A DNA stretch of 8,855 nt from an uncultured Lachnospiraceae bacterium (GTDB lineage Bacteria; Bacillota; Clostridia; Lachnospirales; Lachnospiraceae): NCBI GenBank assembly GCA_910584115.1, contig CAJTYN010000081.1, positions 3,966 to 12,820 on the forward strand, given 5' to 3'. Below, in pieces: positions 1 through 6,977 of the stretch. Position 1 is the first letter of the stretch; each line of letters starts with the position of its first letter. The notes under the pieces were generated by a model that made no database searches, was not told the DNA's origin, and was given only the letters and a program-made list of their open reading frames with translations. The translations under genes and the position numbers were made by a program.

Positions 1-101
1 TTGTCCGGGTTTGCCTCCGTAAATGCGGCTACCTTTTTTCCGATCGTGGAGAACAGATAGCTCCCCGGGAGTTTCAGATAATTATCGTTGATCTTGAACA
101 T
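1..101 (-). CDS. dapL: LL-diaminopimelate aminotransferase, N-terminal fragment (gene runs off the left edge)
   Basis: Only the first 33 codons are present. They begin MFKINDNYLKLPGSYLFS and continue to ANPD, which I recognise as the conserved amino terminus of the DapL family. DapL is a PLP-dependent, class I/II-fold aminotransferase that converts tetrahydrodipicolinate to LL-2,6-diaminopimelate in one step with glutamate as amino donor, bypassing the succinylated or acetylated intermediates. The PLP lysine and the rest of the fold lie outside the window. The start is supported by a strong AGGAGG at 107-112 on the minus strand, 5 bases before the ATG. The gene begins 23 bases after dapF, whose product uses LL-diaminopimelate, so the two adjacent genes cover consecutive steps of lysine and peptidoglycan precursor synthesis. 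Identification rests on the N-terminus only. Confidence 0.88.
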   Translation of the reverse strand, partial: MFKINDNYLKLPGSYLFSTIGKKVAAFTEANPD

Positions 102-124
102 GATATCCTCCTTTATCTTACTAT

Positions 125-958
125 CTACAGGCAGATCTCACCGCTGAAGACTTCCACCGCCGGGCCGGTCATATAGACCTGATCTTCTTCTCTGTCCCAG
201 AAGATCGTAAGATCGCCGCCCAGCAGCCGCACGGTCACCTGCTCTTTCGTGTATCCATTTAATATAGAAGAAACGGCCGCCGCACAGGCCCCTGTCCCGC
301 AGGCCATCGTCTCGCCGGCGCCCCGCTCCCACACCCGCATCTGGATGGTCTGGGGATCTGTTACCTTGCAAAATTCCGTGTTGATCCTGTCGGGGAACAG
401 CGGGTGTCTTTCAAATCCCGGCCCCCATTTCTCTATGTCAAAGCCTGCCACATCGTCCAGATAGACGACTGCATGAGGATTTCCCATAGATACGCCTGTG
501 ATCCGGTACTCTCTCCCGTTCACCTCTATAGGCATGTCGATCGCCTGCTCTCTTTCCGTGCGGATCGGGATCTGGCTGGCCTTTAAGATCGGCGCGCCCA
601 TGGCCACCTTCACCTGGCTGACTTTCCCATCCTGCACCGTCATATCCAGAGTCTTGATGCCGCTCTTTGTCTCGATGCGTATCTGCTCCCGGTCGGTCAG
701 CCCATGGTCGTAGACGTATTTTCCCACGCAGCGGATCCCGTTCCCGCACATGGCGCCCTGGGAGCCGTCCGCGTTGTACATCTCCATCCGGAAATCCGCG
801 TTTTCAGACGGACAGATCAAGATCAGGCCATCCGACCCGATCCCGAAATGGCGGTCGCTGACGATCCGCGCCGCCCGGCCGGGATCTGCCACCCGTTCAT
901 GCAGGCAGTCCACGTATACATAATCATTTCCGATGCCGTGCATCTTCGTAAATCTCAT
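125..958 (-). CDS. dapF: Diaminopimelate epimerase
   Basis: This 277-residue cytoplasmic enzyme interconverts LL- and meso-diaminopimelate, the last step before lysine decarboxylation and the source of meso-DAP for peptidoglycan. The full-length DapF pattern is visible: the MHGIGNDYVYVD amino terminus, NADGSQGAMCGNGIRC around residues 62-77 with the first catalytic cysteine at 71, and GAGETMACGTGACAAA around 213-228 with the second catalytic cysteine at 220. DapF uses this cysteine pair as its two acid/base groups without a cofactor. Length is normal for the family. The start is fixed by AGGAGG at 965-970, 6 bases before the ATG. It lies 21 bases after the ANTAR gene and 23 bases before dapL. 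No promoter is evident in either gap, so it probably depends on the upstream operon promoter. Confidence 0.97.
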   Translation of the reverse strand: MRFTKMHGIGNDYVYVDCLHERVADPGRAARIVSDRHFGIGSDGLILICPSENADFRMEMYNADGSQGAMCGNGIRCVGKYVYDHGLTDREQIRIETKSGIKTLDMTVQDGKVSQVKVAMGAPILKASQIPIRTEREQAIDMPIEVNGREYRITGVSMGNPHAVVYLDDVAGFDIEKWGPGFERHPLFPDRINTEFCKVTDPQTIQMRVWERGAGETMACGTGACAAAVSSILNGYTKEQVTVRLLGGDLTIFWDREEDQVYMTGPAVEVFSGEICL

Positions 959-979
959 CGCTCTCCTCCTTTACCGTCA

Positions 980-1510
980 TCACATCAGGCTGATGACCAT
1001 CTGCGCCGTCTCGATGATGCTGTTCCCGCTGTCCATGCTGCATTTCTGCAGATAGCGATGGGCCTCTTCCTCTGTCATATGGTTGCGCTCCATCAGAAGG
1101 GACTTCGCTCTCTCGATCACCGCCTTCTCCCTGGGGCTGCGCGAACGGCCCTTTTTCTTCCGTTTGCCGGCGGCATATGCCATCATATTGACTGTTTCCA
1201 GCAGTTCATGGACTTTGAGCGGCATGCGGACGGCCATCACGCCATCCGGGCTTTTTTCCGCGAGCACACTCTGGGAGGCCAGGAGCAGCATCTCGAATCC
1301 GCCGCCCATCTGCGCGCGCAGTTCTGTATACAGCATATCCCGGAAACGATAGCCACATACGACGATCCCTGAACCCAGACTGTCCATGACGTCCAGCACC
1401 TGGCCGCCGGTGGTGCAGATGCCCGCCACCTCGATGCCGCCCCGTACCAGGAGATTCCGGATCTTCTTTGCATCCTCTATCTTGGGGAATGCGACCACTA
1501 CATTACTCAT
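980..1510 (-). CDS. ANTAR-domain regulator with degenerate receiver domain (probable RNA-binding antiterminator next to glnA)
   Basis: The protein has 176 residues. Residues 1-112 resemble a CheY-like receiver fold. A basic linker follows (115-129, GKRKKKGRSRSPREK), then an ANTAR domain (about 128-175) with the typical AVIERAKSLLMERNHMTEEEA pattern ending in a last helix. ANTAR proteins bind paired hairpins in RNA and prevent transcription termination. The receiver looks dead for phosphorylation: the usual acidic pair near residues 7-9 is AFP, the expected phospho-acceptor position (about 52-53) is CG, and the conserved lysine before proline is methionine (RMP, 95-97). Activity is therefore more likely set by a ligand or protein contact. 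In several clostridia an ANTAR gene sits beside glnA and responds to nitrogen status; the same role is inferred here. It starts 12 bases after glnA with only a weak ribosome binding site, suggesting translational coupling. Confidence 0.88.
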   Translation of the reverse strand: MSNVVVAFPKIEDAKKIRNLLVRGGIEVAGICTTGGQVLDVMDSLGSGIVVCGYRFRDMLYTELRAQMGGGFEMLLLASQSVLAEKSPDGVMAVRMPLKVHELLETVNMMAYAAGKRKKKGRSRSPREKAVIERAKSLLMERNHMTEEEAHRYLQKCSMDSGNSIIETAQMVISLM

Positions 1511-1522
1511 CTGGAGCGCACC

Positions 1523-2854
1523 CTAGATCCTGTAGAGATACTGTTCCAGCTCCCAGGCCGTCACCTGCCGGGCGTACTGCTCAAGCTCCGCCCTCTTGGC
1601 CTGGATATACGTCTCTGCCGGCTTTTTCCCCAGCACCTGCATCACGAAGGCATCCTGCTCCAGCTCCCGCAGCGCTTCTTTCAGGCTGGACGGCAGCGGA
1701 TGGATACCCGCCGCTTCACGATCCGCCTCCGACATGGCGAAGATGTTCCGGCCCACGCTGGGCGGCGGTGCGGTCTGTTCCTCGATCCCTTTTAACCCCG
1801 CCGCCAGACACACGGCCAGAGCCAGATACGGGTTCGCCGACGGATCCGGGGAGCGCAGTTCCACCCGGGTGCCTTCCCCCCGCGGCGCGGGGATGCGGAT
1901 CAGGGGGCTCCTGTTCGTGGTCGACCAGGCTATATGCAGCGGCGCCTCAAAGCCGCTCACCAGGCGTTTGTAGGAATTGACCAGAGGGTTGGTGAGCGCC
2001 GTCATGCCTTTCACATGCTCCATGATCCCGCCGATGAACCAGTATGCTTCCCGGCTGAGTCCCTGGGGATCCGTCTCGTCGGCGAAGACGTTCTTCCCGT
2101 CCCGGGACAGAGACATATTGATGTGCATCCCCGATCCGTTCACGCCGTATCTGGGCTTGGGCATGAACGTGGCGTGCAGCCCGTGCCTTTTGGCGATCGT
2201 CTTCACCGTCAGTTTAAACGTCATGATGTCGTCGGCGATCTGCAGGGCCGGACCGTACCTGAAATCGATCTCGTGCTGGGCCGGCGCGACCTCATGGTGG
2301 GACGCCTCGATCTCAAAGCCCATCTCCTCTAAAGTGAGCACCATGTCCCGCCTGGCGTTCTCGCCTAAGTCCACGGGACCCATGTCGAAATACCCGGCTT
2401 TTTCATGAGTCAGGGTGGTGGGCATCCCGTCGTCGTCCGTGTGGAAGAGGAAGAACTCGCACTCCGGCCCGGCGTAAAATGTATAGCCCAGCTCTTCTGC
2501 CCGGGCGAGGACTTTTTTGAGGATGTAGCGGGGATCCCCCTCGAAGGGTTCCTTGCTGGGACGGTACACGTCGCAGATCAGGCGGGCCACCTTGCCCTGC
2601 TGAGGCCGCCACGGAAAGATCTGGAACGTGTCCGGATCCGGGTACAGATACATATCCGACTCCTCGATCCGCACGAAACCGTCGATGGAGGATCCGTCGA
2701 ACATGCACTGGTTGTCCAGTGCCTTTTCCAACTGGCTGGAGGTGACCGCCACGTTCTTGAACGTCCCGAACATGTCTGTGAACTGCAGGCGGATGAATTC
2801 CACGTCCTCTTCTTCGATCAGACGGACGATATCTGCTCTTGTATATCTTGCCAT
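1523..2854 (-). CDS. glnA: Glutamine synthetase, type I (alpha-like, feedback-inhibited Gram-positive form)
   Basis: This 443-residue enzyme makes glutamine from glutamate, ammonia and ATP. Motifs visible in order are FDGSSIDGF (52-60), the metal-binding GPECEFF segment, the HHEVAPAQHEID segment, KPRYGVNGSGMH, NPLVNSYKRL with the downstream flap glutamate in GFEAP, and NRSPLIRIP. The NLYDLPPEE-type adenylylation tyrosine of GSI-beta enzymes is absent and the length is short, both pointing to the GSI-alpha class. With the start chosen here, arginine falls at position 62 in GFVRIEE, matching the Arg62 of Bacillus subtilis GlnA needed for glutamine feedback inhibition. An in-frame ATG nine codons upstream (2881) would overlap the end of hydF and has no good ribosome site. 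The ATG at 2854 follows GGGGAAGGAG (2861-2870) by 6 bases. The gene lies between hydF (19-base gap) and the ANTAR regulator. Confidence 0.97.
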   Translation of the reverse strand: MARYTRADIVRLIEEEDVEFIRLQFTDMFGTFKNVAVTSSQLEKALDNQCMFDGSSIDGFVRIEESDMYLYPDPDTFQIFPWRPQQGKVARLICDVYRPSKEPFEGDPRYILKKVLARAEELGYTFYAGPECEFFLFHTDDDGMPTTLTHEKAGYFDMGPVDLGENARRDMVLTLEEMGFEIEASHHEVAPAQHEIDFRYGPALQIADDIMTFKLTVKTIAKRHGLHATFMPKPRYGVNGSGMHINMSLSRDGKNVFADETDPQGLSREAYWFIGGIMEHVKGMTALTNPLVNSYKRLVSGFEAPLHIAWSTTNRSPLIRIPAPRGEGTRVELRSPDPSANPYLALAVCLAAGLKGIEEQTAPPPSVGRNIFAMSEADREAAGIHPLPSSLKEALRELEQDAFVMQVLGKKPAETYIQAKRAELEQYARQVTAWELEQYLYRI

Positions 2855-2860
2855 CGTCTG

Positions 2861-2870
2861 CTCCTTCCCC
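2861..2870 (-). promoter_or_regulatory. Ribosome binding site that decides the glnA start
   Basis: On the minus strand this reads GGGGAAGGAG and ends 6 bases before the ATG at 2854. The alternative in-frame ATG at 2881 has no comparable site and would lie inside the end of hydF. The choice also gives the usual amino terminus length for GSI-alpha enzymes. Confidence 0.75.
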
Positions 2871-2873
2871 TGT

Positions 2874-4082
2874 CTAGACATCCTCTAAGATCTGCGCCAC
2901 TTCCGGGAAGAGCTCTACGCTCCGTTTTAAGATGCCCCGCAGATGCGCCATCAAGATCCCATAGTTGGTGATCGGGATGCCCTGGTCCACCGCGCACTGG
3001 ATCCTGTATTTCATCTCCCGCTCATTGAGCATGCAGCCCCCGCAGTGTATGATCATCTTGTAGGGGGAGAGCTCATCCGGAAATTCCGTGCCGGAGGTAA
3101 AATCAAATCCCAGATCGCAGCCCGCGTATTCCCGGATCCACCGTGGGATCTTCACCGTGCCGATATCGTCGCACTGGCGGTGATGGGTGCAGCCCTCACA
3201 GATCAGGACTCTGTCGCCCTCCCTGAGACGATCCAGCGCCCTCACGCCCCGCACGCATTCCTCCAGGTCGCCCTTGTATCTGGCAAAGAGGATCGAAAAG
3301 GAGGTCAGCAGCACGTCCTCGGGCGTATCTTTTGCCACGCTGCCGAAGACCTGGCTGTCGGTGATCACCATCCGGGGCGGACGGCCGAGCTTCTCCAGCG
3401 CGTCTCTCAAGCCGTTTTCTTTTACCACCACCGCGGCCCCGTCGCCGTCCAGTATATCCCGTATGGTCTGCTGCTGGGGGAGGATCAGCCGGCCCTTGGG
3501 GGCCGCTTTATCGATGGGGACCACCAGGATCAGAAAGTCGCCCGGCTCGATCATGTCGCTCACGATCCGCTTATCCGGCTCCTGCTGTTTCCCGAGCTGG
3601 GCGATCTTCTCTTTCAGCTCCCAGATGTTCTTCTGCTCCTTGGCGCTGACCCACATCTCGTCTTCTGCGCAGGCGTGCTCTCCCTCGATCAGATCCATCT
3701 TATTGTAGACCACCAGGTAGGGGATCCCTTTGTCTCGGAAACGCTGGATCAGCATCTCGTCCTCCTGCTGCCTGCCGATCGTCCCGTCCACGACCAGCAG
3801 CGCCACATCCGTTTTGTTCAGCACCTGGTAGCTCTTGCGGATGCGCATCCTCCCCAGCTCGCCCTCGTCGTCGATCCCCGGCGTGTCGATGACCATCACC
3901 GGACCCAGGGGCAGAAGCTCCATCGTCTTATAGACCGGATCCGTAGTCGTGCCTTTCACCTGGGAGACGATCGCCAGATCCTGGCCGGTCACCGCATTGA
4001 TCACACTGGATTTGCCCGCGTTGCGTTTTCCAAAAAAACTGATGTGTACCCGCTCGGAGGCGGGCGTATTATTCATTCCCAT
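2874..4082 (-). CDS. hydF: [FeFe]-hydrogenase H-cluster maturation GTPase HydF
   Basis: HydF is the GTPase scaffold on which HydE and HydG build the two-iron subcluster before transfer to the [FeFe] hydrogenase. From the start chosen here the protein has 402 residues, typical for the family. The GTPase domain shows G1 GKRNAGKS (18-25), the G2 region GTTTDPV (44-50), G3 DTPG (66-69), G4 NKMD (127-130) and G5 SAK (146-148). The C-terminal cluster-binding part has C298-T-H300, then H346-C347-G-G-C350, matching the family CxH...HCxxC signature; other cysteines are at 295, 304 and 322. An in-frame ATG at 4139 lies upstream of the predicted -10 box and cannot be used from that promoter. The ATG at 4082 is preceded by AAGGGG (4091-4096) at 8 bases. 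HydE, HydG and the hydrogenase are not in the window. It is the first gene of the minus-strand operon. Confidence 0.96.
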   Translation of the reverse strand: MGMNNTPASERVHISFFGKRNAGKSSVINAVTGQDLAIVSQVKGTTTDPVYKTMELLPLGPVMVIDTPGIDDEGELGRMRIRKSYQVLNKTDVALLVVDGTIGRQQEDEMLIQRFRDKGIPYLVVYNKMDLIEGEHACAEDEMWVSAKEQKNIWELKEKIAQLGKQQEPDKRIVSDMIEPGDFLILVVPIDKAAPKGRLILPQQQTIRDILDGDGAAVVVKENGLRDALEKLGRPPRMVITDSQVFGSVAKDTPEDVLLTSFSILFARYKGDLEECVRGVRALDRLREGDRVLICEGCTHHRQCDDIGTVKIPRWIREYAGCDLGFDFTSGTEFPDELSPYKMIIHCGGCMLNEREMKYRIQCAVDQGIPITNYGILMAHLRGILKRSVELFPEVAQILEDV

Positions 4083-4090
4083 AGATCGGT

Positions 4091-4096
4091 CCCCTT
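4091..4096 (-). promoter_or_regulatory. Ribosome binding site that decides the hydF start
   Basis: AAGGGG on the minus strand ends 8 bases before the ATG at 4082. A second ATG two codons on (4076) would sit 14 bases away, and the upstream in-frame ATGs (4139 and 4100) lie ahead of the predicted transcript start or have no such site. Confidence 0.65.
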
Positions 4097-4129
4097 TCAT
4101 CCCTGTCTTAAACTTCCATATCCGGATCC

Positions 4130-4158
4130 ATTTTACCACAAAACCCCCTCTCCCTCAA
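4130..4158 (-). promoter_or_regulatory. Sigma-A-type promoter for the hydF-glnA-ANTAR-dapF-dapL operon
   Basis: Reading the minus strand, TTGAGG (4153-4158) is followed after exactly 17 bases by TAAAAT (4130-4135). The expected transcript start is near 4123, giving a leader of about 40 bases to the hydF ATG at 4082. No other comparably good promoter was seen in the short gaps of the operon. That leader is too short for an obvious riboswitch or two-hairpin ANTAR target. Confidence 0.65.
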
Positions 4159-4219
4159 TCAGTAACCCGCAAAAAAACAAAAGAAAGCCTTTCATCCCAC
4201 AATGGAGCGCCCGCACCGC

Positions 4220-4248
4220 TTGATTGTCCTTTTATTTTTTGCTATAAT
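4220..4248 (+). promoter_or_regulatory. Near-consensus sigma-A-type promoter for the hybrid kinase gene
   Basis: TTGATT (4220-4225) and TATAAT (4243-4248) are separated by 17 bases, with a T-rich spacer. A transcript start near 4255 gives a leader of about 34 bases to the ATG at 4289. It diverges from the hydF promoter; the two -35 boxes are 61 bases apart. Confidence 0.75.
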
Positions 4249-4288
4249 GGATCATAAGATCAAAACCATGAAGAGAGGGGCCTTCTGC

Positions 4289-6835
4289 ATGCTCAAAAAA
4301 ACAAAGAGATTTTTATTTGCCAGCCTGATCGGGCTGATCATCCTCTGTATCATAATCTTTTCCTGGGCCGCCGATTCTATAGGAAAGAAGAGTCAGAACA
4401 CGCTCAATGAGATCGGCACCCTGTACATGTCCGAGATGAGCAAACAGCTCCAGGAAAAATTCGAAGCTCTGATCGATCTTCGGCTCTCCCAGGTGGAGGG
4501 GATCGTGCGGCGCACCCCGCCGGAGACTGCATCCTACGGTAAGGAGATGCTCGATGAGCTGGCCCTCGGCGCCCAGGTCCGCCAGTTTCCCTATCTCGCC
4601 CTGTATACGGCGGACGGTGAGGCTGAGACGATCTACGGTGAGGACATCAGACTCGCAAACAAGGAGGAACTGCTCGCGACCATCGCCGACAATGATATCA
4701 AGGTCACCAGCGGCCTGAAGAAAAACGGCGAAAAGCTCCTTCTCCTCTCCGCCAAAGCCGTCTATCCGATGAAGGACGGGAAACAGAGCGCCGCGCTGAT
4801 CGGCGGGATCCCCATGTCCTACCTAGACGACGCTATGGTGCTGGATGAGAAGAACGCCCTGATGCACTCGCACATCGTCCACAGGGACGGCAGCTACGTG
4901 ATCCGCAGCGGAAAAGCTTTCCGTGACAATTATTTTGAACGCATCCGGGCAGTCGTGGACAAGAACAATGAGAAAGAGCCGGAAGAATACGTCCAGGAGA
5001 TCCAGACCGCCCTGGCAGACAAAGAGGATTATTCCACACTGATCATGGATGGGGACTCGTTCAGCCATCTCTACTGTTCGAGCCTGGATCATGCCGACTG
5101 GTATCTGATCAGCGTCATGCCTTACGGAACACTGGACAACGCCCTGGATAACCTGGGCAACGACCGGATGTACACCATGCTGGCGTCCTGCGGGATCATC
5201 CTGCTGGGCATGCTGTTCGTCTTCATCCTCTATTTCAGGATGTCGCAGCACCAGATGGAAGAACTGGACAAGGCGAGGGCCGCCGCGGACCGGGCAAATA
5301 AGGCCAAGAGTGAATTTCTCTCCAATATGAGCCACGATATCCGCACCCCGATGAACGGGATCCTGGGCATGACCACGATCGCCATGACCAACTTAAACGA
5401 TCCCTCCAAGGTACAGGACTGTCTAAAAAAGATCATCATGTCCGGCAAACATCTGCTGGGGCTGATCAACGACGTGCTGGATATGTCCAAGATCGAGAAC
5501 GGAAAGATGACCCTGAACATGGAACAGCTCTCTCTGCGGGAGGCCATGGACAGTATCGTAAACATCATCCAGCCGCAGGTCAAAGAAAAAGACCAGCATT
5601 TTGATATATTTATCCAAAAGATCATCACCGAAGACGTGATCTGCGACAGTGTGCGCCTGAACCAGATCCTGATCAATCTGCTCTCCAACGCGGTAAAATT
5701 CACACCCAACGGAGGCCGGATCAACGTGTACCTGTCACAGGAAGATTCGCCCCAGGGAGACGACTACATACGCTGCCATTTCCGGGTCAAGGACTCCGGC
5801 ATCGGCATGTCGCCTGAATTCCGTGAAAAGATCTTCGAGACGTTCACCCGGGAGAAGACCTCCCTGGTCCACAAGACCGAAGGCTCCGGCCTGGGTATGG
5901 CCATCACGAAATGCATCGTGGATGCCATGCACGGGACCATCGAAGTGTCGAGCGTGCCCAATGAAGGGAGTGAATTCCACATCACCGTGGATCTGGAAAA
6001 AGCGGAATGTGAGATCCAGGATATGGTCCTCCCGCCCTGGAAGGTCCTGGTCGTAGACAACAACGAAGATCTGTGCCGCAGCGCTGTGGGCGCCCTGGCA
6101 GAGATCGGGGTGACCGCCGAATGGGCCCTGAACGGATGGACGGCCATCGAGATGGTGGAAAAATGCCACGGGACCCCCGATGCGTACCAGATCATCCTGC
6201 TGGATTGGAAGATGCCTGACATGGACGGCCTGCACACCACCCGCGAGATCCGCAAACGTGTGGGCGACGACCTCCCGATCCTGATCGTCTCCGCATATGA
6301 CTGGAGCGATATCGAAGAGGAGGCGCTCAAGGCGGGCGCAGACGGCTTCATCCCCAAACCGCTGTTCCGCTCCAACCTGTACATGGGCCTGAAACATTTT
6401 ACCGAGGGCACCACCGCCGACATAGAAGAGACGGCCGTCTCCACGAAAGAAAGATTCGTCGGGAAGCACATCCTCCTGGCGGAGGACAATGACCTGAACT
6501 GGGAGATCGCGGAGGACATCCTCTCGGATGCGGGATTTGAACTGGATCGGGCGGAAAACGGACAGATCTGCGTAGATATGTTCAGCCAGGCCGCGCCCGG
6601 CACCTACGATGTGATCCTCATGGATATCCGGATGCCCGTCATGAACGGCTATGAAGCCGCCACCGCGATCCGCGCGCTGGACCACCCGGACGCCGACCTG
6701 CCGATCATCGCCATGACCGCCGACGCATTCTCTGAGGATATCCAGCACTGCCTGGACTGCGGCATGAACGCGCATATATCAAAACCGATCGACGTGGATA
6801 AACTCATGATCCAATTGGAAAAATATCTGGAATAG
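4289..6835 (+). CDS. Membrane hybrid sensor histidine kinase with extracytoplasmic sensor and two receiver domains
   Basis: From the chosen start the protein has 848 residues. A basic amino terminus and transmembrane helix (about 7-25) lead to an extracytoplasmic region (about 30-298) that resembles a double-Cache sensor, ending in DWYLISVMPYG. A second membrane helix (about 299-316) is followed by a short coiled-coil linker. HisKA holds the phosphorylated His349 in SNMSHDIRTPMNG. The ATPase shows the N box NQILINLLSNAVKF (458-471), G1 DSGIGM (502-507) and G2 GSGLGM (532-537). Receiver 1 (about 585-700) has Asp639 in LLDWKMP and Lys690; receiver 2 (about 726-846) has Asp779 in LMDIRMP and the E732-D733 pair. 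In receiver 1 the usual second acidic residue is asparagine (VVDNNED). There is no HPt domain, so phosphate must leave through a separate protein. The reading frame opens at 4202, but ATGs there and at 4247 precede the transcript start. AGAGGGG (4274-4280) lies 8 bases before 4289. The ligand cannot be inferred. Confidence 0.95.
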   Translation: MLKKTKRFLFASLIGLIILCIIIFSWAADSIGKKSQNTLNEIGTLYMSEMSKQLQEKFEALIDLRLSQVEGIVRRTPPETASYGKEMLDELALGAQVRQFPYLALYTADGEAETIYGEDIRLANKEELLATIADNDIKVTSGLKKNGEKLLLLSAKAVYPMKDGKQSAALIGGIPMSYLDDAMVLDEKNALMHSHIVHRDGSYVIRSGKAFRDNYFERIRAVVDKNNEKEPEEYVQEIQTALADKEDYSTLIMDGDSFSHLYCSSLDHADWYLISVMPYGTLDNALDNLGNDRMYTMLASCGIILLGMLFVFILYFRMSQHQMEELDKARAAADRANKAKSEFLSNMSHDIRTPMNGILGMTTIAMTNLNDPSKVQDCLKKIIMSGKHLLGLINDVLDMSKIENGKMTLNMEQLSLREAMDSIVNIIQPQVKEKDQHFDIFIQKIITEDVICDSVRLNQILINLLSNAVKFTPNGGRINVYLSQEDSPQGDDYIRCHFRVKDSGIGMSPEFREKIFETFTREKTSLVHKTEGSGLGMAITKCIVDAMHGTIEVSSVPNEGSEFHITVDLEKAECEIQDMVLPPWKVLVVDNNEDLCRSAVGALAEIGVTAEWALNGWTAIEMVEKCHGTPDAYQIILLDWKMPDMDGLHTTREIRKRVGDDLPILIVSAYDWSDIEEEALKAGADGFIPKPLFRSNLYMGLKHFTEGTTADIEETAVSTKERFVGKHILLAEDNDLNWEIAEDILSDAGFELDRAENGQICVDMFSQAAPGTYDVILMDIRMPVMNGYEAATAIRALDHPDADLPIIAMTADAFSEDIQHCLDCGMNAHISKPIDVDKLMIQLEKYLE

Positions 6836-6857
6836 ACCATCGGAACACGCAACGGAT

Positions 6858-6916
6858 AAAAGACCCCTTGAACAGACATGGTAAATGGACCAGCCTCTGC
6901 TCTAAGAGGTCTTTTT
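6858..6916 (+). terminator. Terminator-like structure after the kinase gene, with competing hairpins
   Basis: AAAAGACCCCTT (6858-6869) can pair with AAGAGGTCTTTT (6904-6915) with one mismatch, an A-tract/T-tract stem that could work in both directions. Inside the loop, TGGT (6879-6882) pairs with ACCA (6889-6892) around a six-base loop. Alternatively CCTCT (6894-6898) pairs with AGAGG (6905-6909) around another six-base loop, followed directly by TCTTTTT. The outer and last inner stems share the 3' arm and exclude each other. Either would end kinase transcription. Confidence 0.65.
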
Positions 6917-6917
6917 G

Positions 6918-6946
6918 TTGGATCGAAAATATTCCGAACATAAGAT
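6918..6946 (+). promoter_or_regulatory. Possible weak promoter for the Fic gene
   Basis: TTGGAT (6918-6923) and TAAGAT (6941-6946) are 17 bases apart and lie just after the terminator-like structure and 32 bases before the Fic ATG. Both boxes match the consensus only partly, and the AT-rich stretch 6941-6954 offers other -10 choices such as TATATT (6946-6951). Confidence 0.3.
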
Positions 6947-6977
6947 ATATTATTGAGGGAAGGGAAGTGCGATCTTT

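Noticed and set aside
704..1372. Plus-strand open frame spanning the dapF and ANTAR genes
   Set aside because: It crosses two well-supported minus-strand genes and their gap, and its translation shows no known domain.
2943..4223. Long plus-strand open frame (426 codons) opposite hydF
   Set aside because: The opposite strand encodes a complete HydF with all GTPase and cysteine motifs. The plus-strand translation is low-complexity in character (rich in H, D, L, P) and matches no family I know; such frames arise in GC-rich genes.
5735..6775. Long minus-strand open frames (346 and 279 codons) opposite the hybrid kinase
   Set aside because: They lie opposite the ATPase and receiver domains of the kinase, have no ribosome site that stands out and show no recognisable domain. 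They are by-products of codon bias.
6879..6909. Classic ANTAR RNA target in the kinase-Fic gap
   Set aside because: Two six-base hairpin loops are present, but their sequences do not fit A at position 1 with G at position 4 in both, and the first stem is only four pairs; kept only as a low-interest finding about competing folds.
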